The position numbers were made by a program, and so were the translations under genes. Positions 28,914 to 37,297 of a stretch of 64,000 bases of DNA are shown here, piece by piece (the first letter of the stretch is position 1; each line of letters begins with the position of its first letter). Source of the stretch: Cryobacterium aureum (GTDB lineage Bacteria; Actinomycetota; Actinomycetes; Actinomycetales; Microbacteriaceae); assembly GCF_002954245.1 (NCBI RefSeq), contig NZ_PPTG01000001.1:1-64000 (forward strand), given 5' to 3'. The notes beneath the pieces are model-generated. The model saw nothing but the letters and a program-made list of their open reading frames with translations. It did not search any database and was not told the DNA's origin.

Positions 28914-30011
28914 ATGAAAGCGGTCGTCTTTCGAGGAATCGATAAACCAGTGGAATTCGCCGATGTCGAGCTTGCCGGCCCGCGCACCGGTGAGGTTCGC
29001 GTGAAGATTGCTGCTGCGGGGGTCTGCCACTCAGACCTCCACGTTCGGCGCGGGGAATGGGCAGCTCCTTCCCCGTTGGTCATGGGGCACGAGGGATCGG
29101 GCGTCGTCATCGAACTCGGTGCCGGAGTCACCTCGCTGTCGGTCGGCGACCATGTCGTGCTCTCCTGGGTTCCGCCGTGCGGCGAATGTCGGTACTGCCT
29201 GTCTGGCCACGAGGCACGCTGCCAGAAGGTCGCGACCGTTGTTGCGCCGAAGGGGGTGCTCTTCGATGGCACCTCCCGGCTGTCTAAAGACGGTGAGATG
29301 CTGCACCATTACCTCGGCGTTTCGTCGTTCGCTGAAGAGGTTGTGGTTCCGGCCTCCGGCGCCATCAGGGTGCGCAAGGACGCGCCCCTCGATGTGATCG
29401 CTCTCGTTGGTTGTGCAGTGGCCACCGGGGTTGGTGCCGTCCTCAATACGGCTGCGGTCGAACCGGGATCGACCGTCGCCGTTATCGGCTGCGGCGGCGT
29501 GGGGCTGAACATCATCCAGGGCGCGAAGCTCGCCGGTGCAGAGCGAATAATCGCCATCGATATTCGACCAGAGAAGACGAAACTTGCCGCCCAATTCGGG
29601 TCGACGGATCGCATTGACGCCTCGGCTGTTGACGCCGTTGCAGCTCTCTATGAGCTCCTTCCCGATGGCGTGGACTACGCATTCGACGCCATCGGTCGCA
29701 CCTCAACCACGGAGCAGGCCATCCAGATGCTGGGGTTGGGTGGCGCAGCGGTCATCGTGGGCTTGCCGCCGACCGGCGCGCGGGCATCCTTTGAGCCGCT
29801 CGTGCTCGCCGAAGCTGACCAGCGAATTCTCGGTTCAAACTATGGCAGCGTGCGACCCTCGATCGACATTCCGGCTCTGGTGGACTGCTACATGGACGGA
29901 CAGCTCAAGCTGGATCCCCTCGTCTCTGCCCGCCGTCCGCTGAGTGAGGCGCTGGACGCTCTGGACGAATTGGAGACCGGCAGCGCACTCCGAACCCTGC
30001 TCATTCCCTAA
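28914..30011 (+). CDS. Zinc-dependent alcohol dehydrogenase (MDR family)
   Basis: The 365-residue medium-chain dehydrogenase has the catalytic zinc site CHSDLH (Cys37) and GHEGSG, and the four-Cys structural zinc site CGECRYCLSGHEARC near residues 90-104. The NAD-binding Rossmann motif GCGGVGLNIIQGAK is near residue 195. AGGGAG lies four bases before the ATG; the open frame upstream is not coding. It oxidises an unknown alcohol to an aldehyde or ketone, and resembles the long-chain, class-III-like or NDMA-dependent branch. It is likely an operon with the permease 69 bases downstream. Confidence 0.93.
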   Translation: MKAVVFRGIDKPVEFADVELAGPRTGEVRVKIAAAGVCHSDLHVRRGEWAAPSPLVMGHEGSGVVIELGAGVTSLSVGDHVVLSWVPPCGECRYCLSGHEARCQKVATVVAPKGVLFDGTSRLSKDGEMLHHYLGVSSFAEEVVVPASGAIRVRKDAPLDVIALVGCAVATGVGAVLNTAAVEPGSTVAVIGCGGVGLNIIQGAKLAGAERIIAIDIRPEKTKLAAQFGSTDRIDASAVDAVAALYELLPDGVDYAFDAIGRTSTTEQAIQMLGLGGAAVIVGLPPTGARASFEPLVLAEADQRILGSNYGSVRPSIDIPALVDCYMDGQLKLDPLVSARRPLSEALDALDELETGSALRTLLIP

Positions 30012-30080
30012 TGCACGCACCGCGCAACCGACTACACCACCAACACAATCAAGCATCTACCGAACTCACTGGAGAGTCCA

Positions 30081-31529
30081 ATGTCACTTACCGAACGTAA
30101 AGAATCGGCGCGGCGAAAGGATGCCCCGGTCGATGCCGGTCTCCGCAGCGGAGTCATGAGTGGGCCCGAACTTGCCGCCCAGGCCGTCGCCAACATCGCA
30201 CCGAGTGCGGTTATTGCGTTCACGGCCGCAGCCATCTACCTGGGAGCCGGTAATGGAACCGTGTGGTCGTTCGTGCTCGCCACCATCGTCATTCTGGCCG
30301 TCGGCTACTGCGTGGCCGTCTTCGCCCGGCGTCATGCCTCGGCAGGATCCCTCTACACCTACGTTTCCAAGGGACTTGGCCCGGTCGGCGCCTATCTGGC
30401 TGGCATCACCCTTCTGATCGGCTGTTGGGGCATCGCCGCTGGCTCGCTGGGGGGCTCCGTGGCCTACTTCAATCAGTTTCTCAATCTGATCGGCGTTCCC
30501 GTCGAGGGAATTTTTACCCAGATCGTGCTGGCCATCGTGCTCGGCGGTCTGGCCACCCTCTTCACGATTCGCGGCATCCGCCTCTCTGCGCGCGTATCGC
30601 TCGTGCTGGAGCTGGTCTCGGTAACCATCATCCTGATCTTGCTCATTCTGGCCCTGGTCTGGGCCGGCCCGGCCGCGTGGGATCCGTCGCAGTTCAGCTT
30701 TGAGGGCGTTCCCTTCCGGGGCGTTGCGGTCGGTATGGTTCTGGGTATTCTCGGCTTTGTCGGATTCTCGTCGGCCGACGCCCTGGGGCGTGAAGCCAAG
30801 AACCCCTACGTCGCCATCCCCCGCGTGATCATGTGGAGTGCGGTCGGAGTTGGCGTGCTGTACGTATTCGCCGCCTACACGCAGGTGGTTGTGCTCGGCA
30901 CTGGCCTCGCGAGCAGCGCCAGCCCGCTGGAGGAAATTGCCACAACCATTGGGATGCCCGAGTGGTTCGCCCCGATCCTCACCTTCGGTGTCGGAGCATC
31001 CTTCTTCGCCGTTGTCGTCGCCCCACTGAACGTCGTCGGCCGCATCTTCTACGTCATGGGCAAGGAAGGCGTCTTTCCGGCCGCGTTTGGTCGCACCCAC
31101 GAACGCCACCTCACCCCCCACCGGGTCTTGCTCGTCTTCGGCCCCGCTGCGATCCTCCTCGACGTCATCATGCTTGCCTTCCGCGTCGATGCCATGAATA
31201 TCGTGGTCTGGGTCGATACCTTTGGCACCTACGGCTACATGGTGGCTTACGCACTCGTGGCCGTCGCGTGCGTCGTCTACACCCGGCGCGAGCGAATGAA
31301 CAACACCCTCGTCTGGATCTGTGCCGTGATTGCGGTGGTGAGCATGGTCTACGTCTTCATCGCGAATGTGTATCCCGTTCCCGCGTACCCGCTAAATGTG
31401 ATTCCGTTCATCTTTCTTGCCACGATGATCGTGGCAATCGCGTGGTACGTGCACCTCGCGAGGAATCGCCCCGCGGTGATTCGCAACATCGGAAACACCG
31501 AAACTGACATGCTGGAAGGTGCAGGCTAG
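30081..31529 (+). CDS. APC-superfamily amino acid/amine permease
   Basis: The 482-residue protein has twelve predicted helices and the APC signature in its first half (NIAPSAVIAFTAAAIYLGAGNGTVW, then SAGSLYTYVSKGLGPVGAYLAG). GFVGFSSADALGREAKNPYVAIPRVI near residue 230 is the conserved APC loop with the Glu that follows helix 6. GGAGAG lies six bases before the ATG. With the PucR regulator and dehydrogenase, it suggests uptake and oxidation of an amino alcohol or amine-derived compound. The substrate cannot be deduced. Confidence 0.9.
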   Translation: MSLTERKESARRKDAPVDAGLRSGVMSGPELAAQAVANIAPSAVIAFTAAAIYLGAGNGTVWSFVLATIVILAVGYCVAVFARRHASAGSLYTYVSKGLGPVGAYLAGITLLIGCWGIAAGSLGGSVAYFNQFLNLIGVPVEGIFTQIVLAIVLGGLATLFTIRGIRLSARVSLVLELVSVTIILILLILALVWAGPAAWDPSQFSFEGVPFRGVAVGMVLGILGFVGFSSADALGREAKNPYVAIPRVIMWSAVGVGVLYVFAAYTQVVVLGTGLASSASPLEEIATTIGMPEWFAPILTFGVGASFFAVVVAPLNVVGRIFYVMGKEGVFPAAFGRTHERHLTPHRVLLVFGPAAILLDVIMLAFRVDAMNIVVWVDTFGTYGYMVAYALVAVACVVYTRRERMNNTLVWICAVIAVVSMVYVFIANVYPVPAYPLNVIPFIFLATMIVAIAWYVHLARNRPAVIRNIGNTETDMLEGAG

Positions 31530-31538
31530 GCGGCCGAC

Positions 31539-31620
31539 CGGCAGCGCCATCGGGCTTCTCGGCCTGGCCTATGTCGTCGTCCACGCCATCCGTCGCTACC
31601 TCAAGGCGCCCAAAGAGTAA
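31539..31620 (+). pseudogene. Truncated second copy of the 50-residue membrane-protein gene
   Basis: The 82 bases 31539-31620 align without gaps to 27212-27293 with 12 differences. They encode GSAIGLLGLAYVVVHAIRRYLKAPKE before TAA. The first 24 codons and a start are missing. It begins ten bases after the permease stop, so the catabolic cassette lies exactly between the full gene and this fragment. Confidence 0.8.
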
Positions 31621-31662
31621 CAGAGCGGATGCCCGCACCCGACTGGCCGCACAGCCAGCGCA

Positions 31663-31732
31663 TGAGCGCGCCCGATACGGGTGGCCGCTACGCCGGTTAC
31701 CTTAGCGGCTACCAGTTTCGGGCGCGGCCACG
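31663..31732. repeat. ~70 bp palindromic intergenic element, copy 2
   Basis: Arms GCGCCCGATACGGGTG and TTTCGGGCGC pair imperfectly over most of the element. It is near-identical to the reverse complement of copy 1 over its first 40 bases. It covers the stop codon and last codons of the EamA gene. Confidence 0.8.
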
Positions 31733-32623
31733 AGCGCAGCTGCGCCGGCGCCGGGAACCGGCAGGCTTTGGAGCCCTGGCAACGATGACCGCTGAGATCG
31801 ACCCCAGAACGATGACGATTCCAGCGATCTGAATCGGGGCAAGTTGCTCTCCGGCGATCGCCCAGCCGAGCACGATGGCCACGACGGGGCTTAGCAGGCC
31901 CAGGAATGCAATGGTGCTGGCCGGCAGGCGCGTAATGCCGTGGAACCAGGCAACATAGGCGAATGCTGTGCCGGCCACAGAGAGATACGCGTACCCAGCG
32001 AGGTTGGTCACGGTCAACGGCGTGGTCGGAATGCCTTCGAGCAGGATCATGACGGGCAGGAGGCTGAGTCCGCCCGCGATGAGCTGCCACGAGGTCGTCG
32101 CCAGCAGCGGTGCCGGCTGCCCCCACTTCTTGGAGAGCACGATGCCCGACGACATGCAGAAGGTGCCCCCGACCGCGGCCAGGATTCCGATAGCGTCCAG
32201 CCTCGCTTGCGATTGGAGCACGATGAGACTGACGCCGAATGCTCCGGCCGCGCCGCTCACCAGCACGCGTCCGGTCATCCGCTCGTGCAGCACTCGACTG
32301 GCGAGCAATGCGACCACGAGCGGCTGCAGGCCGCCGACAATGGCTGCCACGCCGCCGGGAAGCCGGTACGCCGCAATGAAGAGCAGGGCGAAGAACGCCC
32401 CAATGTTGAGCACGCCGAGCACCCAGGATTTCCACCACCATTCGCCGCGCGGCAACCGCCGGCACAGTATCAAGAGCAGGATCCCCGCTGGCAGTGCGCG
32501 CAGGAATGCCGCGAGGAGCGGCCGATCCGCGGGCAGGAACAGCGTGGTCGTCAGGTACGTCGTTCCCCAGAGCATGGGAGCCAGGGCGGTGATGGTCAAC
32601 AGAAGAAGTCGATTGCTAAGCAC
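31709..32623 (-). CDS. EamA/DMT-family transporter
   Basis: The 304-residue protein has ten predicted helices in two EamA repeats (ALAPMLWGTTYLTTTLFLPADRPLLAAFLRALPAG, and SSGIVLSKKWG opening the second). It would move a metabolite, often an amino acid or nucleoside-type compound, out of the cell. The GTG start (32621-32623) lies inside a perfect palindrome, so translation is probably from a leaderless mRNA with TACACT as the -10. The last residues (RRRRSCARGRARNW) are encoded by the palindromic repeat and are not typical of the family. It is divergent from a MarR regulator. Confidence 0.85.
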   Translation of the reverse strand: MLSNRLLLLTITALAPMLWGTTYLTTTLFLPADRPLLAAFLRALPAGILLLILCRRLPRGEWWWKSWVLGVLNIGAFFALLFIAAYRLPGGVAAIVGGLQPLVVALLASRVLHERMTGRVLVSGAAGAFGVSLIVLQSQARLDAIGILAAVGGTFCMSSGIVLSKKWGQPAPLLATTSWQLIAGGLSLLPVMILLEGIPTTPLTVTNLAGYAYLSVAGTAFAYVAWFHGITRLPASTIAFLGLLSPVVAIVLGWAIAGEQLAPIQIAGIVIVLGSISAVIVARAPKPAGSRRRRSCARGRARNW

Positions 32624-32652
32624 TTAGCTAGTGTAGCTAAGTGCTTAGCAAT
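32612..32652. promoter_or_regulatory. Perfect inverted repeat, likely MarR operator
   Basis: Two 19-base arms, ATTGCTAAGCACTTAGCTA (32612-32630) and its exact complement (32634-32652), are separated by GTG. The repeat covers the EamA start codon and lies 16 bases before the MarR start. A MarR dimer bound here would block both genes. TAGTGT on the plus strand and TACACT on the minus strand are possible -10 boxes within it. Confidence 0.9.
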
Positions 32653-32667
32653 TGCTAGTCTGGAACC

Positions 32668-33159
32668 ATGGCAGACCACGTCGATCGAATCCTTGAGCAG
32701 TGGAGCACCGAGAAGCCCGAACTCGACGTTTCCCCGATGGCCGTCATCGGCCGATTGAGCCGCACGGCCCTGGCTGTCGACTCCCGCCTGGCCGCAACGT
32801 TTGCGCGGTATGGCCTGGATGCATCCGCTTTCGACGTGCTCGCCACGCTGCTGCGTAGCGGCTCGCCCTATCGGATCGCCCCGGCGGCGCTGGCCCGCGA
32901 TGCGATGATCTCGACGAGCGCAGTGGCGCAGCGCCTGAACAAACTGCAGACGCGAGGTCTGGTCAGCCGCGAGGCGAACCCCCACGACGGCCGCGGCACG
33001 CTGGTGGCGCTGACGGATGCCGGTAAGCAGCTCATAAACGCAGCCCTGGCCCCGCACGTCGAGACCGAGCGCGCCATCACCGCGATTCTCAGCAGCGAGG
33101 AGCAGGCGATCCTCGTGGGGCTGCTGCAGAGGCTTGGCGCTGCGGCGACTGGCGACTAG
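32668..33159 (+). CDS. MarR-family transcriptional regulator
   Basis: The 163-residue protein has the MarR winged helix: FDVLATLLRSGSPYRIAPAALARDAMISTSAVAQRLNKLQTRGLVSREANPHDGRGTLVALTDAGKQL. The DGR in the wing is the family mark. It is divergent from the EamA exporter and most probably represses that gene and itself through the palindrome at 32612-32652. A GGAACC sequence lies just before the ATG. Its last codons overlap the end of the convergent SRPBCC gene. Confidence 0.92.
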   Translation: MADHVDRILEQWSTEKPELDVSPMAVIGRLSRTALAVDSRLAATFARYGLDASAFDVLATLLRSGSPYRIAPAALARDAMISTSAVAQRLNKLQTRGLVSREANPHDGRGTLVALTDAGKQLINAALAPHVETERAITAILSSEEQAILVGLLQRLGAAATGD

Positions 33160-33425
33160 TCCAGGTAGCGCTCGAGAGGCCTGACTTCGCGGAAGATGCC
33201 GCCGGAGACAACCTTGTCCCCGGTGGCGTCGTTTACCATCGTGTACACGTAGCTTTCACCCACGCGCGCGTCGATTTCGGCTGTTTCTCGCGGCGTGCGC
33301 GTTCCGCGTGGAAACCACCATTGCGCTGCGGCGTCGGCGTCAGTCCAGGCCGTCCAAACCTCGTCGGGGGTCGCGTCGTAGGTGCTAACGATCGTGAATC
33401 CTTTGGATGTGTCGATCATCGTCAT
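33156..33425 (-). pseudogene. SRPBCC/AHSA1-domain protein, C-terminally truncated
   Basis: The 89-residue product starts like an activator-of-Hsp90-type SRPBCC protein (TYDATPDEVWTAWTDADAAAQWWFPRG). Complete members are about 140-150 residues. This one stops at REVRPLERYLD, where relatives continue with the strand LVFTW and a C-terminal helix. The stop is four bases inside the convergent marR gene, so the missing half was probably lost at that junction. Without the C-terminal helix the cavity of the fold cannot close, so I treat it as a remnant. Confidence 0.6.
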
Positions 33426-33494
33426 TCTCCTTATTACAATCGGTCAAGCCACGCTAACCCAGCATCAGAAAACGTCTAGTGCGCATCCGGTCGA

Positions 33495-33968
33495 TCAGCG
33501 GAGCGAACGCAGGTAGCGCCGACGTGCGACCAGTTGAGCGATTCTGAGCAGTGGGTAGAGGGCTCGCCACGGCTGCTGCGGGGCCGCCCTCGTGAGCGAG
33601 CGCACGGTGATATGCACCTCGTCGCCGTGGCGATGCACGATGAAGGCCTCCTCACCGCTGACCGGATGCCCGGGCAGGGTGCGATAGGCAAACCCGACTC
33701 GTTCCGGCTCGTCAACGACAGCCACGACCTCCACCGGTTCGACGACGGTCAGGTTGAACAGGCTTGCCGTGACGATTACACGGTCGCCACGGGACACCGC
33801 ACCTGGTGACTCCACCGCAAACCCGCTCGCGGTCTTCACCCGCCACCGGAGCACATCCCGGGAGGAGCGCTCCCAGACCGCGTCACCTCGCCCCACGATC
33901 GCCGACACGTCCGATCGGCGGAATCGTGGGTCGCTCTCCGGCCAGTCAGGAAGGTCAGGGCTGGTCAT
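33495..33968 (-). CDS. DUF1990-family protein
   Basis: The 157-residue protein matches DUF1990 (VGRGDAVWERSSRDVLRWRVKTASGF near residue 25, and AYRTLPGHPVSGEEAFIVHR near 95). The fold is SRPBCC/Bet-v1-like; the function is unknown. The ATG at 33968 starts MTSPDLPDWPES; the frame runs 84 codons further upstream without family features. It is divergent from the MFS gene, 145 bases away. Confidence 0.82.
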   Translation of the reverse strand: MTSPDLPDWPESDPRFRRSDVSAIVGRGDAVWERSSRDVLRWRVKTASGFAVESPGAVSRGDRVIVTASLFNLTVVEPVEVVAVVDEPERVGFAYRTLPGHPVSGEEAFIVHRHGDEVHITVRSLTRAAPQQPWRALYPLLRIAQLVARRRYLRSLR

Positions 33969-34113
33969 GATCTCCGTTCTGCCACGGGCCGCTCGCCCAT
34001 CTCGCGGCCAAGACTGAGTGTGCGCGTCATCTGCCCAGTCAAACGCATCAGTGACGCCGTGAGACCGAGGTTCGCCCTGAGCGCAGCGGGTTGCCTGCCC
34101 TAGACTCGGGATC

Positions 34114-35319
34114 ATGTCTCTCGGTCGTCCATTTCGAGCGCTGTGGGCAGCAGGTGCCGCCTCGAATCTGGCGGACGGCGTCGCTTTCGTCTCGATGCCG
34201 CTTGTGGCCGCGTCGCTCACCGACGATCCGCGGTTGGTCGCGGGTCTGGCAATGACGTACGCACTGGTGCGACTTCTGGTCGCGCTCCCGATCGGGGTGT
34301 GGGTCGACCGGATCGATCGACGAACGATGCTGATCGTGGCGAACCTCCTTCGCGGACTCGTCGTGGTCGCCCTGGCTATTTCCGTGCAACTCGAGGTCGG
34401 CTCGCTGCCGCTGCTCTACGCGGCGTTTGCCGTGGTCGGAACGCTGGAGAGCGCGGCAGATAACGCATCCGCTTCTGTGCTGCCGTCGATCGTGCCGGAT
34501 CGGCATTTGGACCTGGCCAACGGCCGCATCTCCGCTGCACAGCTGATTGCCGATGAGTTCGCCGGGCCACCGCTCGGCGGGTTGCTGTTTGCCGCCCTGG
34601 CCGCGGCTCCGATGTATCTTATGGGCGGGCTCTGGGCTGCGGCCGGTCTGCTCGCGCTGGCGCTGCCGCTCCGGCGGCTCGGTGGGCCGAGTCCTGAGCT
34701 CCCGCTTCGCCAGCCCGTTTTCCGCGAGGCGCTGGACGGAGCGCGATGGCTCGCGGGTAACCGCACCGTGGGCGGTCTTGCCCTGATCGGCGCTCTCGCG
34801 AGCGTGGGCTACATGCTCCCATTCTCGATTCTCGTGCTGTTCGCCGACGAGCGGCTTGCACTCGATGCCGTCGGCTATGGAGTGATCCTTGCCGTTTCGG
34901 CTCTGGGCGGGCTGGTCGGGTCGTTCACCACGGCGCGGGTCGCCCGATGGATCGGTTACCGAGCCACGATCGTTGCGAGCCTGCTCACGGGGGCAGCTTC
35001 GCTCTCCGCGCTGTCCATCACGACGAATGGCGCCGTTGCCGCGCTGCTACTGGCGATCTATATTCTGCACGCCGTGGTGTGGGGAATCTGCGCTACCTCC
35101 CTCCGGCAGCGACTCGTGCCCGACTCCCTTCGGGGCCGGGTGAACGCGGCGTCACGCGTGTTCAGCCTGCTCGGGCTGGCGCTGGGCTCGGCCCTCGGCG
35201 GCCTTCTGGCCGTCACGAGCCTCGCACTGCCGATCGCTGTCGGTGGTGCAGTGTTCGTGGGTTGTGCGGTGCTGGCCGTCGTCGTCCTCCCCCTCGATCC
35301 TGCCCGCGCAAATGGCTAG
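34114..35319 (+). CDS. MFS transporter
   Basis: The 401-residue protein has twelve hydrophobic segments and the MFS loop motif GVWVDRIDRRTMLI between helices 2 and 3 (about residue 65). The layout RPFRALWAAGAASNLADGVAFVSMPL at the start is typical of the MFS_3/EntS-like efflux branch. It probably exports drugs or siderophores. Its stop overlaps the convergent phosphotransferase gene by 4 bases. Confidence 0.88.
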   Translation: MSLGRPFRALWAAGAASNLADGVAFVSMPLVAASLTDDPRLVAGLAMTYALVRLLVALPIGVWVDRIDRRTMLIVANLLRGLVVVALAISVQLEVGSLPLLYAAFAVVGTLESAADNASASVLPSIVPDRHLDLANGRISAAQLIADEFAGPPLGGLLFAALAAAPMYLMGGLWAAAGLLALALPLRRLGGPSPELPLRQPVFREALDGARWLAGNRTVGGLALIGALASVGYMLPFSILVLFADERLALDAVGYGVILAVSALGGLVGSFTTARVARWIGYRATIVASLLTGAASLSALSITTNGAVAALLLAIYILHAVVWGICATSLRQRLVPDSLRGRVNAASRVFSLLGLALGSALGGLLAVTSLALPIAVGGAVFVGCAVLAVVVLPLDPARANG

Positions 35320-36272
35320 CGATTTGCCGTCCAGCCAAGCCGCTCTCCCAGCCAGGACAGACCGGCCAGCCCTTCGGAGAGCTGAAAAGCGCGCAGGGTC
35401 GGCATATTCTCCGGAGCGGGTTTCTGAGCTGCGTTCAGAAAGTAGGCGGTCAGACCCGAGAGCACGGCGTTGATGGCGTGATCATCCGCTTCAGCGAAGA
35501 GCGGATGCGTGGCGATGATCTCATCAGCGTCGGCGTCACTTCCGCGCAGGCGCGCGTCGAGTAGGAACGTGAGCGCGTCGAGCCACCGCACGCCGACGCC
35601 GGCCCACGGCCAGTCGACCAGCCATGCCCGACCGGTGTCATCGAGCAGGATATTGTCACTCCGCAGGTCAAGGTGCAGAAGATAGTCGCCATGGACACCC
35701 CGTACAGCGCTGGCGGCAAGCTGTTCGAGTTCGTCGAGGTGCTCGTTGGCGGCATCCGGCAGCAACTCCGTGCGCCCCTCAGAGCGGATGCTGCGCCAAC
35801 CAGCAAACGCAGAATCCAGCTCCGCCGTCGCATCCGGTAAACCGGCCCAGCCCGCGCATCCGCGAATCTTGGGCAGTGACTCGAGCGCCGACAAAACAGC
35901 GAGGATCTCTGGCAGGGGCGGAGTTTCGCTCGGGTGTCCGCCATCGATGCTCTCGATGACCAGCGCGACCCACTCGCCGTCGTCGAAGGACCCCAAAATC
36001 CGGGGCACTGCCAGGGACTCTGGCAGCATCCGCAGCACGGCCAACTCTCGCCGGTGGAGGTCGAGGGTGTCGGAGTTGCGCTCGCGACTCACGGCCTTCA
36101 CGAAGGCGCTGCGGCCGTTGTCCGCACGAACTCGGTCTGCGCTTCCGGGCGAGAATCCGTTGGCCTGGCTCTGTGCGTCAACGACGCATCCGCCCAAAAT
36201 GTTCTCGACGGTGGCGTGAATCGAAGCGGGCAACTCCGGCCAGGTCAGTCTCACGTGCTGGTGGTCCGTCAT
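35316..36272 (-). CDS. Aminoglycoside phosphotransferase-family (APH) kinase
   Basis: The 318-residue protein has the APH/choline-kinase fold. The Brenner motif HLDLRSDNILL (near residue 203) carries catalytic Asp and Asn, and VDWPWAG (near 220) carries the metal-binding Asp of the DFG equivalent. The lysine region is FVKAVSRER. The substrate is unknown; most such genes in environmental actinobacteria do not confer aminoglycoside resistance. It faces the MFS gene. Confidence 0.85.
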   Translation of the reverse strand: MTDHQHVRLTWPELPASIHATVENILGGCVVDAQSQANGFSPGSADRVRADNGRSAFVKAVSRERNSDTLDLHRRELAVLRMLPESLAVPRILGSFDDGEWVALVIESIDGGHPSETPPLPEILAVLSALESLPKIRGCAGWAGLPDATAELDSAFAGWRSIRSEGRTELLPDAANEHLDELEQLAASAVRGVHGDYLLHLDLRSDNILLDDTGRAWLVDWPWAGVGVRWLDALTFLLDARLRGSDADADEIIATHPLFAEADDHAINAVLSGLTAYFLNAAQKPAPENMPTLRAFQLSEGLAGLSWLGERLGWTANR

Positions 36273-36298
36273 CTGGCGAGCCTAACGGGCGCTCGACC

Positions 36299-37264
36299 TC
36301 AAACCGGCGCGGACCTGATGATGGGCTCACCTTTCAGCGGCAGCGTCGCGGGGCCGGCATCCGCTTTGGTCGCGCGAGCCTCAGCGACCAGCACGACCGC
36401 GACACCCGTGCCGCAGAGCGCAAAACCGGCCAGGGTCAGAAGGGTCAGCGGCTCGCCGAGCAGCGCGGCACCGGCCAGGGCCGTCGCGGGTGCGACCAGA
36501 AACAGCAGAGCGTTGAGCACGGTGATGCCCACCCGGCGCAGCAGCCACCAGTAGAGGCCGTAGGCCGCCAGGGTCGGCACGATCGCCGAGATCACTGTTG
36601 CGAGCCAGAACGTCAGCGTGGCCGGGGGAACGAGCGTGCCCGTCACCGCCGCAATCACCACGAGTGCCAGGGATGTCACGGTCACATGCACGGTCAACGT
36701 CACGAGCACCGGCATCTTCACGCGCGAGCGTCGCTCGACGAACGTGCCCGCGATGAGGCAGACCATCGCCAGTACGGGCAGGACATAAGCAAGCGGATGC
36801 GCCGCCGCGCCGCCGATCTGCGACCGCACGACCAGCACGACCCCGAGTGCACCGACGCCGAGCCCGGCCCATTGCGCGCCGCGCACCCGGAGCCCGAGCA
36901 GGGGCCCAACGAGGGTCGCCACGACCAGCGGTTGCACGGCATCGATCAGGGCAGTGGTTCCCGTTGTGATGCCAGCCCCGATCGCAGCGTAGACGAAGAC
37001 GATGTAGCCGAGCTGGGCGAACAGGCCGATGACGGCTTGCTGTCGCAGCTCGGCGCCAGTGACGCTACGGGCCGCACCGGAGGCTGCTGTGATAACGAGC
37101 AACACCAGTGCCAGAGGGGCGAACCGCCAGAGCAGCAGGGTCGTGGCCGACACGTCCACGACCGCCACCGCCGCGATGACGAATCCCGAGCTCCACGATG
37201 CGATGAACCCGATAGCGGCCAACACCGTGACAGCTGAACCCGGTATACCGATCTGTTTATTCAT
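36299..37264 (-). CDS. EamA/DMT-family transporter
   Basis: The 321-residue, ten-helix transporter (GFIASWSSGFVIAAVA, then YIVFVYAAIGAGITTGTTALIDAVQPLVVA) belongs to the drug/metabolite family. ATG 37264 begins MNKQIG; the longer frame upstream runs through the operator. TATAGT lies seven bases before the ATG, so the transcript is probably leaderless. It is divergent from a TetR regulator, with a palindromic operator between them. Confidence 0.87.
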   Translation of the reverse strand: MNKQIGIPGSAVTVLAAIGFIASWSSGFVIAAVAVVDVSATTLLLWRFAPLALVLLVITAASGAARSVTGAELRQQAVIGLFAQLGYIVFVYAAIGAGITTGTTALIDAVQPLVVATLVGPLLGLRVRGAQWAGLGVGALGVVLVVRSQIGGAAAHPLAYVLPVLAMVCLIAGTFVERRSRVKMPVLVTLTVHVTVTSLALVVIAAVTGTLVPPATLTFWLATVISAIVPTLAAYGLYWWLLRRVGITVLNALLFLVAPATALAGAALLGEPLTLLTLAGFALCGTGVAVVLVAEARATKADAGPATLPLKGEPIIRSAPV

Positions 37265-37271
37265 GATCTTA

Positions 37272-37297
37272 ACTATACAGATCTGTATAATCGGATC
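37272..37297. promoter_or_regulatory. Palindromic TetR operator with overlapping divergent promoters
   Basis: TATACAGATCTGTATA (37274-37289) is a perfect 16-base palindrome. A perfect -10, TATAAT (37286-37291), lies six bases before the tetR ATG, and TATAGT on the other strand (37272-37277) lies seven bases before the EamA ATG. Both mRNAs would be leaderless, and one bound TetR dimer would cover both -10 boxes. Confidence 0.88.

Noticed and set aside
35316..36272. Aminoglycoside-resistance gene.
   Set aside because: The APH fold is clear, but the family covers many kinases and nothing in the sequence or neighbours shows an antibiotic substrate.
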